Positions 30,970 to 40,692 of a stretch of 64,000 bases of DNA are shown here, in pieces. The position numbers and the translations under genes were made by a program. Source of the stretch: Oscillospiraceae bacterium (GTDB taxonomy: Bacteria; Bacillota; Clostridia; Oscillospirales; Ruminococcaceae); the NCBI GenBank assembly GCA_017435045.1, contig JAFSFT010000063.1:1-64000 (forward strand), read 5' to 3'. Numbering within the stretch: the stretch's first letter is position 1; the number at the start of each line of letters is the position of its first letter. The notes beneath the pieces were generated by a model. That model was not told the DNA's origin, ran no database searches, and was given only the letters and a program-made list of their open reading frames with translations.

Positions 30970-31416
30970 ATGAAAAAGAAAATTGCGTGGGCTGTTGTTT
31001 TTGTTGCCATGTGCATTGCTGTATTCGGCAATCCGCTTGTTAAAATAAATAACCACAGGCTTAAAAAAGCTGTAACAGCATTAAAAGCAGGGCAGACAGT
31101 TACCCTCAATGAGATCGTTCCCTTTGAATGGGATGCGGTTTACACCTTTTCGCCATATACCTCGGAAGAAGAGATAGAAAAAGCTATCGGCTTTAAAAGC
31201 CGTGACATTGTGACAAACAATGTAAACGAGGGCATGGTGCATCTGATTTTTACAAAAGGGGAAAGGGTGCAGGCGGCAGTGTTGGGATATCCGACAAATC
31301 TTGGTTACCGCATAGATTTTTTTCAAAAGGTAACCTATGACAGAAAGATACCTTTTACAGTTGCCGAAAACAATGGTTTTATTGACATTTTACAGGCAGA
31401 GGTAATCATCAATTAA
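30970..31416 (+). CDS. Hypothetical secreted or membrane-anchored protein, 148 aa
   Basis: ATG 30970 with AAAGGGG. A Lys start and an uninterrupted hydrophobic stretch (IAWAVVFVAMCIAVFG) act as a signal peptide or N-terminal anchor. The rest, about 125 residues, has mixed alpha/beta character with a notable segment FEWDAVYTFSPYTSEEEIEKAIGF and NEGMVHLIFTKGERVQAAVLGYP. I have the impression of a conserved but unnamed Firmicutes family; I cannot assign a function. Probably in one transcript with the XRE gene. Confidence 0.75.
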   Translation: MKKKIAWAVVFVAMCIAVFGNPLVKINNHRLKKAVTALKAGQTVTLNEIVPFEWDAVYTFSPYTSEEEIEKAIGFKSRDIVTNNVNEGMVHLIFTKGERVQAAVLGYPTNLGYRIDFFQKVTYDRKIPFTVAENNGFIDILQAEVIIN

Positions 31417-31432
31417 AAAGAACAAAACAAAA

Positions 31433-31468
31433 ACGGCAGGGGATATAAATCCTCTGCCGTAATTTTTT
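31433..31468. terminator. Bidirectional terminator before tex
   Basis: ACGGCAGgGGATataaATCCtCTGCCGT, with AATTTTTT to the right and A-rich sequence to the left. Confidence 0.85.
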
Positions 31469-31498
31469 GTGAGGTTTTGTCAGCCGTACAATTACAGA

Positions 31499-33676
31499 TT
31501 ATTTAGACTTTTTTTCGTCCTTTGCCTGTTCTTTTGGCTTTTTCATTGTCAGGGAGATGCGCTTTTTGTTTACATCAACATTTAATACCCACACAGTTAC
31601 AATATCGCCCACTTTAAGCACTTCGCTTGGGTGCTTGATATACTTTTCGCATATCTGGCTGATGTGCACAAGGCCGTCCTGATGCACGCCAATATCCACA
31701 AATGCACCAAAGTCAATTACATTTCGCACTGTGCCGGTAAGTTCCATGCCTGCAACAAGGTCGTTCATGTCAAGAACGTCTGTGCGTAAAAGCGGTTTTG
31801 GCAGTTCGTCACGCATATCGCGGCCCGGTTTGATAAGTTCAGCCACAATATCCTTAAGTGTAGGAACACCGATGCCAAGTTTTTCTGCAAGTTTTTCCAG
31901 ACCGATTTTTTCAACGTCCTTTTCAAGACCCTTGATTTTTTCTGTGCCGATATCGTCTGTTGTATAGCCCACAGCACAGAGCAGCTGTTTTGCTGCATCG
32001 TAGCTTTCGGGATGAACAGAGGAGGAGTCCAGCTTGTCCTTTGCACCTGGGATTCGCAGGAAGCCTGCGGACAGCAGATATGCTTTAGGGCCGAGCTTTG
32101 ATACTTTAAGCAGCTGGCTTCTCTTTGTAAATTCGCCGTTTTCCTCACGGTAGGTGATGATGTTTTTGGCGATGGACTTGTTGATGCCCGAAACCCTTTC
32201 CAGCAATGGTGCGGAAGCAGTGTTAAGGTCAACACCAACTGTGTTTACACAGTATTCCACCACGCCGTCAAGGCTTTCTTCCAGACGCTGTTTTGGCATA
32301 TCGTGCTGATACTGGCCAACACCGATGGATTTAGGGTCAATCTTTACAAGTTCAGCAAGAGGGTCCTGCAGCCTTCTGGCAATGGAAACCGCACTGCGAA
32401 GTGCAACGTCAAACTGCGGGAACTCTGCGGCTGCAAGCTTGGAGGCGGAATAAACGGAAGCACCTGCTTCGCTTACCACCATATAGCTTACAGGGCGGCT
32501 GATTTCCTTGAGCATTGATGCCACAACCATCTCTGTTTCCTTTGTGGCTGTGCCGTTGCCGATGGAGATAATGTCAACATTGTGCTTTGCAATAAGGGCT
32601 TTAAGCTGTTTTTTGGCCTTTTCCTTGTCGTGAATATCAAGTGTCATATACACAACACCTGTGTCCAGCACCTTGCCTGTTGGGTCAACCACAGCCATTT
32701 TACAGCCTGTGCGGTAGCCGGGGTCCAGTGCCATACAGGTTTTGCCTTTTACAGGCGGCACAAGGAGAAGCTGTTTTAAGTTGTCACCAAATACCTTTAT
32801 TGCCCCCTCGCAGGCAACCTCTGTAAGACCGTTGCGGATTTCTGTGTCAAGGCTTGGGTGGATAAGGCGGCTGTAGCTGTCTGCAATGGCTTCTTTAACA
32901 AGCTTTGCACATTCGGAATCGTTTACAATGTAGATTTTTTCAATCTCTGCAATTGCGGCCACTGTATCAACGGCAATGTTAACCTTGAGAAAGCCTTCCT
33001 TTTCGCCGCGGTCAATTGCAAGCACACGGTGGGAGGCAATTTTATTTACCTTTTCGCTGAAGTCGTAGTACTGTGTGTAAACACTTTCCTTTTCTTCGTC
33101 GCCCTTTGCGGTCACTTCGCCTGTGCGTGTGTAAAGGCTTTTAAGTGCTTTACGCACATTGGTGTTGTCGGACGCATCTTCTGCAATGATATCCATTGCA
33201 CCCTTAAGGGCATCTTCCGCTGTAAGTATGCCTTTTTCTTCGTTTATATAGTCTGCAGCAAGGTCACATGGCACTGCCAGCGGACGCTGTTCAAGAATTT
33301 CTCTTGCCAGAGGTTCAAGGCCTTTTTCCTTTGCAACAGAGGCACGGGTTTTTCTTTTTGGCTTGAACGGACGGTAGATGTCCTCCACTTCGCTGAGTGT
33401 CTTTGCACGGGAGAGCATATCCATAATTTCATCGGTCATCTTTTCCTGCTCGGTTATGGATTTGATAACCTCCTCTTTACGCTGTTCAAGGTTGCGCAGA
33501 TATGTCAGACGGTCGAAGATTTCGCGGAGAATCTGGTCGTCCAGCTCGCCTGTTTTTTCTTTTCTGTATCGTGCGATAAAAGGTATTGTGCAGCCCTCGT
33601 CCATCAGCGCAACGCTGTTTTCAATCTGCCATACTTCCTTTTTGAATTCGCTTGCCAAAACTTTAATAATTTCCAT
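31499..33676 (-). CDS. tex: Tex-family RNA-binding transcription accessory protein
   Basis: 725 residues. Domain order fits Tex: N-terminal helical region (FIARYRKEKTGELDDQILREI), YqgF/RNase H-like domain (CMALDPGYRTGCKMAVVD), two helix-hairpin-helix units (VGVDLNTASAPLLERVSGI), and a C-terminal S1 domain from about residue 640 (GMELTGTVRNVIDFGAFVDIGVHQDGLVHIS). Tex binds RNA and acts with RNA polymerase; its exact role is unsettled. Its ATG directly follows the stop of the yfhO gene (TAA-ATG), so translation is probably coupled; last gene of a four-gene leftward operon. Confidence 0.96.
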   Translation of the reverse strand: MEIIKVLASEFKKEVWQIENSVALMDEGCTIPFIARYRKEKTGELDDQILREIFDRLTYLRNLEQRKEEVIKSITEQEKMTDEIMDMLSRAKTLSEVEDIYRPFKPKRKTRASVAKEKGLEPLAREILEQRPLAVPCDLAADYINEEKGILTAEDALKGAMDIIAEDASDNTNVRKALKSLYTRTGEVTAKGDEEKESVYTQYYDFSEKVNKIASHRVLAIDRGEKEGFLKVNIAVDTVAAIAEIEKIYIVNDSECAKLVKEAIADSYSRLIHPSLDTEIRNGLTEVACEGAIKVFGDNLKQLLLVPPVKGKTCMALDPGYRTGCKMAVVDPTGKVLDTGVVYMTLDIHDKEKAKKQLKALIAKHNVDIISIGNGTATKETEMVVASMLKEISRPVSYMVVSEAGASVYSASKLAAAEFPQFDVALRSAVSIARRLQDPLAELVKIDPKSIGVGQYQHDMPKQRLEESLDGVVEYCVNTVGVDLNTASAPLLERVSGINKSIAKNIITYREENGEFTKRSQLLKVSKLGPKAYLLSAGFLRIPGAKDKLDSSSVHPESYDAAKQLLCAVGYTTDDIGTEKIKGLEKDVEKIGLEKLAEKLGIGVPTLKDIVAELIKPGRDMRDELPKPLLRTDVLDMNDLVAGMELTGTVRNVIDFGAFVDIGVHQDGLVHISQICEKYIKHPSEVLKVGDIVTVWVLNVDVNKKRISLTMKKPKEQAKDEKKSK

Positions 33677-36010
33677 TTAACTTTTAACCTTCTTTTTGAG
33701 AATAAAAATAATATATGCTATATAAATACCCAAGCCTGCAAGGCTTAAGATTATACCTGTTTTAAGGTGCGGCGTTTCGTAATCGAAAACGATTTCGTTG
33801 TCGCCTGCAGGGGCGTAAACGGCACAAAGTCCGCTGTTGACTTTGTAAATTTCGCTTTCCTGTCCGTTTACAAAGGCGGTAAAGCCCTCGTCATACGGGA
33901 CAGAGTAGAACACAAGGTTTGGCTTTGACAGCATTATATTTGATACAAAGCCGTCCTTTGTCTGTTCAAAATAATAGCTGCATTCGCTCTGCCTGTCTGC
34001 CACATCAGACTCGAAAACCGCAAAGGTAACATTTTTCAGTGCCTCCTCCTCAATCTGTTCAAGGGGCAGGTCAAGGCTTTTCACAAGCTGCTGTTCTGCC
34101 ACAAGTGCCCGCAGCATAAGGCGGCTGCGGACCGATTTGGCAGTGTTTTCCATCTGTTCAGGTGTAACATAGTAATCGTATGTGAAGCCAAACGGGATAA
34201 AATAGTCGTTTTTCAGCACAGTGTAAGGCTCTGTTACCGTATGAGCACTGTAAATTTTAGTGTAGTCCTTTTCGGCAAAACTGTCATATTCGTGGGTGGG
34301 CATAATAACGTATTTTACCGACAGCAGACTGCGCAGGGCGTAGTCATCCTGTTCAGGCTTGGAGGATACATCACGTTTTGTGTTGACAAATGGGTAAAAC
34401 TCCAGTATTGACGGCGTTACAGTGCTGTTGAAAAAGTGTATTACAGGTTTATCTGTAAAAAGCCCCACATTGTTGTAGCACTGGTATGCATCAAGGCGGA
34501 AATCCTTGCCGTCATCAGCTATATCAATGCTGTCGATTACATTGTAGTTCTGTGTTACATAGTTTTTTTCGTTGTCCATCTGCGGTATTTTAACCAGCGA
34601 CATATGCACAAGTGCAAAAGCCATAATTGTTACCAGAGTGCCGCGCAGCAGCTTCTGTGCATACATTCTGTCCCCGCGGAAATTCTGCACAAGCACATAT
34701 CCGATAAAAAGGCTTACCGCAGCCACAAAAAACATCAGCCAGAACAATGCAGTATCCTGCTGCAGCCCAAGCTTAAAGGCACCGTCCTCTGTTTTTGAAG
34801 GGGTAAGTGCAAAAATGCAGAAAACTGCGGTGATTACCGCTGTGATTCTGAAACCGTAAAAAATTTTTTTGCGGCACAGGGTAAAGCTGTGCATATTCAT
34901 AGCCGCAAGCATAAGCAGCGGCATATAGAACCAGCGGGCATAGTAGTTGTCGTTGAAAGCGTAAAAACTGCTGTTCAGCACAGGCACAAAGGCGGCTGTG
35001 ATGCAGCAGATAAATATTTTTGTAAAGGCGGATTTTCTGTAATATTTAAGGAATACAAAAAATCCGAACATTCCGCCCAGCACCACAAAGGCGGACATAC
35101 TTGTCCATTTTATGCTGCAGTCGGTAAACATATTGGGAGAGTAAGGAATTTCGGGCGGATAAAATGCCGACATAGCAATGGCAAAATACTGCTGAACTTT
35201 GTTGTACAGCCAGAACTCCATGCCCTCAAACATCTGTGTGCTGCGCGGGTTTTTCAGTACGCTTGCAACGGACGGTATAAACAGTACGCTGCCGCATATA
35301 CAGCCAAGCAGACTTTCGAAGGCCAGCAGGAAAAACTCTTTTAACTTTATACGGTATTCTCCGCTGATAACCTTGCAGATAAAGTATATAAACAGAAACA
35401 CTACCTGACCGATAAAGAAAAAGTAGTTGTTTATAAGGTTAAGTGCCACAAAAAATACAAAGGGACCTCTGCGGCGGTTTAAGACAAATTCGTCAAGGCT
35501 CCACAGCAGAAAGGGGAAAAACGCCACCGATTCCAGAAAGTGGTTAAAGAATATATTGTAAACCGAAAAACCGCTGAAAGCGTAAAGCAATGCCCCTATA
35601 TATGCAAAGTTTGCATCCTTTGCGTAGCGGCGCAGGAACATAAATGCACCAAGGCTTGCTATGGCAAATTTAAACATCAGCCACAGCGGCATCATATACG
35701 GCACCCATTTGTAAGGGAACAGACAGCTTAGCCAGAAGAAGGGCGAGCCAACAAGATAAAAGGAATAGCAGTTTACCATACTGCCGCCAAGGTCGGTGTT
35801 CCAGCTCCAGTTAAAGCTGCCGTTCTGCACAGCTCTTACAGCGTTTATATAAAAAGGTATCTGCTGGCTGTTGAAATCCCCTGCATAGAGGAAAAAGCCC
35901 TTGTCCACCACAATAAAAGGCAGAAATATGCACAAAGCAGTGGCAAAGCCAAGGGCAAATATCTTTATATATGGAATCTTTGAATTGAATTTACTGTTTG
36001 AAATTTTCAA
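33677..36010 (-). CDS. YfhO-family multi-spanning membrane protein (probable glycosyltransferase-like)
   Basis: 777 residues with about 12-13 hydrophobic segments in the first 480 residues, a long extracytoplasmic region of about 260 residues, and a final membrane helix ending in KKKVKS. Early motif YAGDFNSQQIPFYINAVRAVQNG with NTDLGGSMVNCYSFYLVGSPFFWL is characteristic of the YfhO family, related in topology to GT-C glycosyltransferases. Members in Gram-positives are linked to glycosylation of lipoteichoic acid or other envelope polymers. The ribosome site before ATG 36010 is weak. Second-to-last gene of the dusB operon. Confidence 0.88.
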   Translation of the reverse strand: MKISNSKFNSKIPYIKIFALGFATALCIFLPFIVVDKGFFLYAGDFNSQQIPFYINAVRAVQNGSFNWSWNTDLGGSMVNCYSFYLVGSPFFWLSCLFPYKWVPYMMPLWLMFKFAIASLGAFMFLRRYAKDANFAYIGALLYAFSGFSVYNIFFNHFLESVAFFPFLLWSLDEFVLNRRRGPFVFFVALNLINNYFFFIGQVVFLFIYFICKVISGEYRIKLKEFFLLAFESLLGCICGSVLFIPSVASVLKNPRSTQMFEGMEFWLYNKVQQYFAIAMSAFYPPEIPYSPNMFTDCSIKWTSMSAFVVLGGMFGFFVFLKYYRKSAFTKIFICCITAAFVPVLNSSFYAFNDNYYARWFYMPLLMLAAMNMHSFTLCRKKIFYGFRITAVITAVFCIFALTPSKTEDGAFKLGLQQDTALFWLMFFVAAVSLFIGYVLVQNFRGDRMYAQKLLRGTLVTIMAFALVHMSLVKIPQMDNEKNYVTQNYNVIDSIDIADDGKDFRLDAYQCYNNVGLFTDKPVIHFFNSTVTPSILEFYPFVNTKRDVSSKPEQDDYALRSLLSVKYVIMPTHEYDSFAEKDYTKIYSAHTVTEPYTVLKNDYFIPFGFTYDYYVTPEQMENTAKSVRSRLMLRALVAEQQLVKSLDLPLEQIEEEALKNVTFAVFESDVADRQSECSYYFEQTKDGFVSNIMLSKPNLVFYSVPYDEGFTAFVNGQESEIYKVNSGLCAVYAPAGDNEIVFDYETPHLKTGIILSLAGLGIYIAYIIFILKKKVKS

Positions 36011-36022
36011 GTTTTCGCCTCG

Positions 36023-36607
36023 CTAAATTTTTGCAAGCTCGTCAAGACAAAGATTATAGGCGGGCAGCATATTTTCCATAAAATAGTCCACCTCCGGCAG
36101 CTTCATATCCTTAAGGGACTTTTCTGTGCTTTCAAATGCCAGCTTGAACTCGGCATTGCCGCACTGCAGCTCCTCCATACACTTGATAAGTGCAGACAGC
36201 TTGTCTGCAGCTTTAAGAATTTTCTGCTCACGTCCAGAGAGGACATCACCCTTTACAAAGGGTGCAATATGGCTTTTAAGCTGCGGGTCAACGGTGTCAA
36301 TCATCTTGTCGGTTGCCTTGGCTTCCATATCCTTGTATGCCTTTTTAAGCACGTCGTCATTGTACTTAACGGGTGTTGGCATATCACCTGTGAGAATTTC
36401 GCTGATATCGTGGTACAGACCGCACAGAACAATGTTTTTTTCGTCCACATCGGCAGCAAATTTTTCTTTTGCCACGGCGGCAAGAGTATGGGCAATCTGC
36501 ATTACCTCGGTGGTGTGCTCTGCCAGATATTCCTGCCGGCTTTGTCTCATAAGAGACCATCTTGGTATATATTTTATTCGGGATACAAGTGCGTTGAAGT
36601 TATACAT
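36023..36607 (-). CDS. yfbR: HD-domain 5'-deoxynucleotidase, YfbR-like
   Basis: 194 residues. The HD metal ligands are present: SRQEYLAEHTTEV (His), LYHDISEILTGD (HD) and a later conserved Asp in AADKLSALIKC. The YfbR-type signature RWSLMR near the N terminus is also there. The enzyme removes phosphate from deoxynucleoside 5'-monophosphates, tuning dNTP pools. It overlaps the end of dusB by 8 bases and is followed 12 bases later by yfhO. Confidence 0.93.
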   Translation of the reverse strand: MYNFNALVSRIKYIPRWSLMRQSRQEYLAEHTTEVMQIAHTLAAVAKEKFAADVDEKNIVLCGLYHDISEILTGDMPTPVKYNDDVLKKAYKDMEAKATDKMIDTVDPQLKSHIAPFVKGDVLSGREQKILKAADKLSALIKCMEELQCGNAEFKLAFESTEKSLKDMKLPEVDYFMENMLPAYNLCLDELAKI

Positions 36608-37568
36608 TTTCCTTTAACACCTCTTTTACAAGATTTTCCGCATCGCTGAAAACGGAAAGACTGTTGGTCAGATATCGCAGGTGTGCCGCACCGCGCAGGC
36701 CTTTCATATAAAGGGCAGCCTGACCGCGGGCTTTTTTCATGCCCAGATACTCGCCGTTTACTTCGCAAAGCTGTTCAATATGCCATAAAAGCAGCTTCAT
36801 TCTTTCTTCAACTGAAGGGTCACTTTCCACAGTTTCACCGTTCAGTGCCTGCTTAATCTGGCGGAAAATCCACGGGCGGCTCAAAGCCTCTCTGCCCACC
36901 ATAACATAGTCGCAGCCTGTGTAGTCCATCATTCTTATGGCATCTTCCGGGCAGGTGATGTCACCATTGCCTATAACAGGGATATTTACCGCCTGCTTTA
37001 CCGCCTTGATAATGTCAAGGTCGATGCCGGGAGTATACATCTGCTGTTTTGTTCTTGCGTGTATGGTAATAAAATCCACACCTGCAGCTTCACACCTCTG
37101 TGCCATTTCCACAGCAGTCAGATAATTTTCGTCCCAGCCCTTGCGGATTTTTACGCTTACAGGCCTGCCGTTTGCGTTTTCTACCACAGCCTTTGCAATT
37201 TCTGCGGCAAGGGGCGGATTTTTCATCAGTGCACTGCCGCTGCCGTTGTTGACAATTTTGGGGGCAGGGCAGCCCATATTTATATCGATAAAGTCGGGAT
37301 TATGGTCCAGAACGTGCTTTGTGGCGTGTACAAAATCATTTGGGTCAAAGCCGAAAAGCTGCACGCCAAAGGGAGCTTTATGGGGAAATGTTTCCATAAG
37401 CTCGTGGCTTTTTTTATCTCCGTAATACAGGGCACGGGCACTTACCATTTCACTTACGGTAAAGCCTGCGTCAAAATCGTCTGCAGCTTTGCGCATTACA
37501 ATATCACAGAAGCCTGCCATAGGGGCAAGCACTGCCTTGTTTTTAATATCCAGACCTTTAATTTCCAT
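36600..37568 (-). CDS. dusB: tRNA-dihydrouridine synthase (DusB-type)
   Basis: 322 residues. An FMN TIM-barrel enzyme that reduces uridine in tRNA D loops. Motifs: LAPMAGFCDIVMR at the N terminus, FGVQLFGFDPNDF, the catalytic Cys in INMGCPAPKIVNNGSGSALM, VSVKIRKGW, HARTKQQMYTPG and VIGNGDITCPEDA with GCDYVMVGREALSRPWIF. First gene of the leftward operon dusB-yfbR-yfhO-tex; its promoter region is shared head-to-head with polA. Confidence 0.96.
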   Translation of the reverse strand: MEIKGLDIKNKAVLAPMAGFCDIVMRKAADDFDAGFTVSEMVSARALYYGDKKSHELMETFPHKAPFGVQLFGFDPNDFVHATKHVLDHNPDFIDINMGCPAPKIVNNGSGSALMKNPPLAAEIAKAVVENANGRPVSVKIRKGWDENYLTAVEMAQRCEAAGVDFITIHARTKQQMYTPGIDLDIIKAVKQAVNIPVIGNGDITCPEDAIRMMDYTGCDYVMVGREALSRPWIFRQIKQALNGETVESDPSVEERMKLLLWHIEQLCEVNGEYLGMKKARGQAALYMKGLRGAAHLRYLTNSLSVFSDAENLVKEVLKENV

Positions 37569-37607
37569 AAAACCTCATCTGTAAAAATTATTTTCGCATC
37601 AGGTAAA

Positions 37608-37642
37608 TAGTATACCATAAAACGATAAAATATGGTATACTA
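37608..37642. promoter_or_regulatory. Symmetrical divergent promoters of dusB and polA
   Basis: TAGTATACCATA (37608-37619) and TATGGTATACTA (37631-37642) are perfect 12-bp inverted repeats. Each arm contains an extended -10 (TGgTATACT), pointing right toward polA and left toward dusB. No -35 consensus is seen for either, as allowed for extended -10 promoters. The repeat could also be a regulator site. Confidence 0.6.
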
Positions 37643-37692
37643 ATTTAGATATATATTATGTATTATAAATTCCACCAAGGGAGATATAAAAT

Positions 37693-40226
37693 ATGAAATT
37701 TCTCGCCATTGACGGCAACAGTATTTTAAACCGTGCTTTTTACGGAATAAAACTTCTCACAACCAAGGACGGCCAGTATACCAACGGTATCTATGGCTTT
37801 CTCAATATATTAATCAGACTGGAACAGGAGATAAAGCCGGACTGTGTGCTGGTGGCTTTTGACCTTAAGGCAAAAACCTTCCGCCACAAACTGTTTGACG
37901 GCTACAAGGCAGGCAGAAAGGGTATGCCTGATGAACTTGCACAGCAGATGCCTGTGTTAAAGGAAATTCTTGCGGATTTAGGCTATACCATCGTGACAAA
38001 AGAAGGCTTTGAAGCAGACGATATCCTTGGCACAATTGCAAAAAGCTGTTCTGTACGCGGTGATGAATGCTATATTGCAACGGGGGACAGGGACAGCCTG
38101 CAGCTTATCGATGACAATGTGCACGTTGCACTTGCCACAACACAGATGGGCAAGGGTCACACACAGATTATGGGCAGGGAAGAAGTGTTTGAAAAATACG
38201 GCCTCTACCCTGAAAAGCTTATTGACCTTAAGGCACTTATGGGCGATACCTCCGACAATATTCCTGGCGTTAAGGGAGTAGGCGAAAAAACCGCTGTTAC
38301 ACTGCTGCAGAACTTTGGCAGCCTTGACGGCGTGTACGAAAATATTGACGATGCAAAAATCAAAAAGGGTGTCCGCGAAAAGCTTGTAAACGACAGGGAA
38401 ATGGCATACCTTTCAAAAATCCTCGGCACAATCAGATGTGATGTAGAGATGGACACAGCGGCAGAAAGCTATGTAAAGAAGCCAATCAACTGCGAAAAGG
38501 TGTCAAAGACACTTAAAAGCCTTGAAATGTTCTCCCTTGCGGAAAAGCTTGTGCCACAGTGCAGTGTGGAAAATATAAACCTCTTTGACGTGGTGGAATC
38601 CGCCCTTGAAACAGTTGAAGTAAAAGAATTTGACAACTCACTTGATAAAGCAATCGTTTATCAGAACGGCGATAGATTTATCGTTATGTGGGATAAGGAT
38701 ATTTATTGTGCACAGGCAGACAGCAGGCTGCTGAAAGCGTTTCTCGAGGATGAAAGCCGAGAGAAAATTGCCTACGACAGCAAATCGCTCTACACCTTCT
38801 GCATTGAAAAGAATATTGATGTAAAAAATATTACATTCTGCATGAAGCTGGCGGCATACCTTGCAAACCCGCTTGCCGCAAGCTATGACTTTGAGCGTAT
38901 CTCCGCTTCTGCAGATGCAGTGGCAGAATTTGAATGCGAGGACAGCTTTGCACCTTTTGCACAGCAGGTTTATGAATATTATCTCAGATTTATTGAGGAC
39001 GAAAAACAGCACCAGCTGCTTTACGAAATAGAAATGCCTCTGGCAAAGTTCTCAGCGAGATGGAGCACGAGGGCTTTGGCATGGACAAAAAGGCACTTGA
39101 GGATTTTGGCACAATGCTTAAGGCACAGCTTGCAAAGGACCTCAGCGATGTCTATGATATGGTTGGCTACGAGTTCAACCTCAACAGCCCTAAACAGCTG
39201 GGCAAGGCATTGTTTGAAGATCTGGGCCTGCCTGCAGGAAAAAAGACAAAATCGGGCTATTCCACCAATGCGGAAGTCCTTGAGGGATTAAGAAAGTATC
39301 ACCCTGTTATCGATAAAATACTCAACTACCGCACCTATCAGAAACTCAACTCCACCTACGTTGAGGGTATGAAGGACAAAATCCGTGAAAACGGCAGAAT
39401 ACACACCACATTCAACCAGACCGAAACCAGAACAGGCCGTATATCCTCGGGCGAACCTAACCTGCAGAATATCCCTGTGCGTACACAGCTTGGGCAGGAA
39501 CTGCGTAAGTTCTTTGTGGCCAGGGAAGGCTGCATTCTGCTGGATGCCGACTATTCGCAGATTGAACTGCGTATACTTGCACATATCAGCGGCGACGAGT
39601 CTATGAGAAGTGCCTTTATAAATGACGAGGATATCCACACACAGACAGCGGCAAAGATTATGCATCTGCCTGTGGAGATGGTAACACCGCAGATACGTTC
39701 CCGTGCAAAAGCGGTAAACTTTGGCATTGTGTACGGCATAGGTGCATTCAGCCTTGCCAAGGATGTGGGCATAACTGTAAAAGAGGCAAGCCAGTTTATA
39801 CAGAACTACCTTGATACCTTTGTGGGCGTTAAGGAATATATGAACGCCATTACACAGTTTGCAAAGGAAAACGGCTACGTTTCCACCCTATACAACCGCA
39901 GGCGCATACTGCCCGAAATAAACAACTCCAACCGCAACATTCAGGAGATGGGCAAGCGTATGGCTATGAACACCCCTATTCAGGGTACAAGTGCGGATAT
40001 AATAAAAATTGCAATGGTAAAGGTGGCACAGCGTCTTAAAGACGAAGGACTTAAGTCAAAGCTTATCCTGCAGGTGCACGACGAACTTATTGTGGAAGCA
40101 CCGCTGGAAGAAGCAGACAGGGCAGCGGAAATCTTAGGCGAAGAGATGCGTAATGCCGCACAGCTTTCCGTGCCGCTGAAGGTTGATGTGAACAAGGGGG
40201 AAAACTGGTATGTTGCAAAAGGTTAG
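37693..40226 (+). pseudogene. polA: DNA polymerase I gene with a one-base frameshift
   Basis: Two overlapping frames together encode a normal polA of about 844 residues. Frame 1 (from ATG 37693) holds the 5'-3' exonuclease domain (AIDGNSILNRAFYG, ADDILGTIA, GDTSDNIPGVKGVGEKTA) and a degenerate 3'-5' exonuclease-like region without the catalytic Asp/Glu set. At about 39046-39050 the reading frame breaks: restoring one G after gcaaa would give the expected A-K-V-L-S-E-M-E-H-E. Frame 2, to 40226, holds the intact polymerase domain (ETRTGRISSGEPNLQNIPVR, DADYSQIELRILAH, RSRAKAVNFGIVYG, QVHDELIVE). Read as written, frame 1 ends at 39291 with 532 residues. Either an assembly error, a strain-specific lesion, or separate expression of the two halves. 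The polymerase half has an ATG at 39060 but no clear ribosome site. rimI overlaps its end. Confidence 0.85.
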
Positions 40227-40632
40227 ACCCTTTGAAGCAGGAGATGTGGAGGCTGTGGCACGGATTTTTGAAAATGTGCCCGACGGCTGGAGCAAAGCAG
40301 CACTGGAGGACAGCCTTGCAAACAACAGCATAAAAAGCTTTGTGCTGGAAGCACAGGGTGATGCTGCGGCCTTTGCAAGCTACCTTGTGGCAGACGATGC
40401 GGAACTGGTTTTTATAGTTACTGCCGAAAACCACAAGCGTAAAGGCTGCGGCGGAATGCTGCTGGGAAAAACCCTTGAAATACTCGGCCTGCCCTGCGTT
40501 CTGGAAGTGCGTGAAAGCAACACTCCTGCAATAAAACTGTACGAAAAGCTGGGCTTTAAACTGCTTGGCACACGCAGAAACTTTTATTCAAATCCAAGGG
40601 AGTCCGCTCTTATCTACAAACTTGACTTATAG
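40210..40632 (+). CDS. rimI: Ribosomal-protein-alanine N-acetyltransferase RimI
   Basis: 140 residues, overlapping the end of polA by 17 bases. GNAT fold: the strand AELVFIVTAENHKRKGCGGMLL contains the acetyl-CoA loop (RKGCGG), then VLEVRESNTPAIKLYEKLGFKLLGTRRNFY and ALIYKLDL, the RimI arrangement. RimI acetylates the N terminus of ribosomal protein S18. In Firmicutes it is often a neighbour of the t6A genes; here tsaD follows after 60 bases, which strengthens the call over a generic GNAT. Confidence 0.9.
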   Translation: MLQKVRPFEAGDVEAVARIFENVPDGWSKAALEDSLANNSIKSFVLEAQGDAAAFASYLVADDAELVFIVTAENHKRKGCGGMLLGKTLEILGLPCVLEVRESNTPAIKLYEKLGFKLLGTRRNFYSNPRESALIYKLDL

Positions 40633-40692
40633 TACAATCGGTAATAAAATTATACAGTTATATAAATTTTGAAATAATTCAGAGGAAAAACT

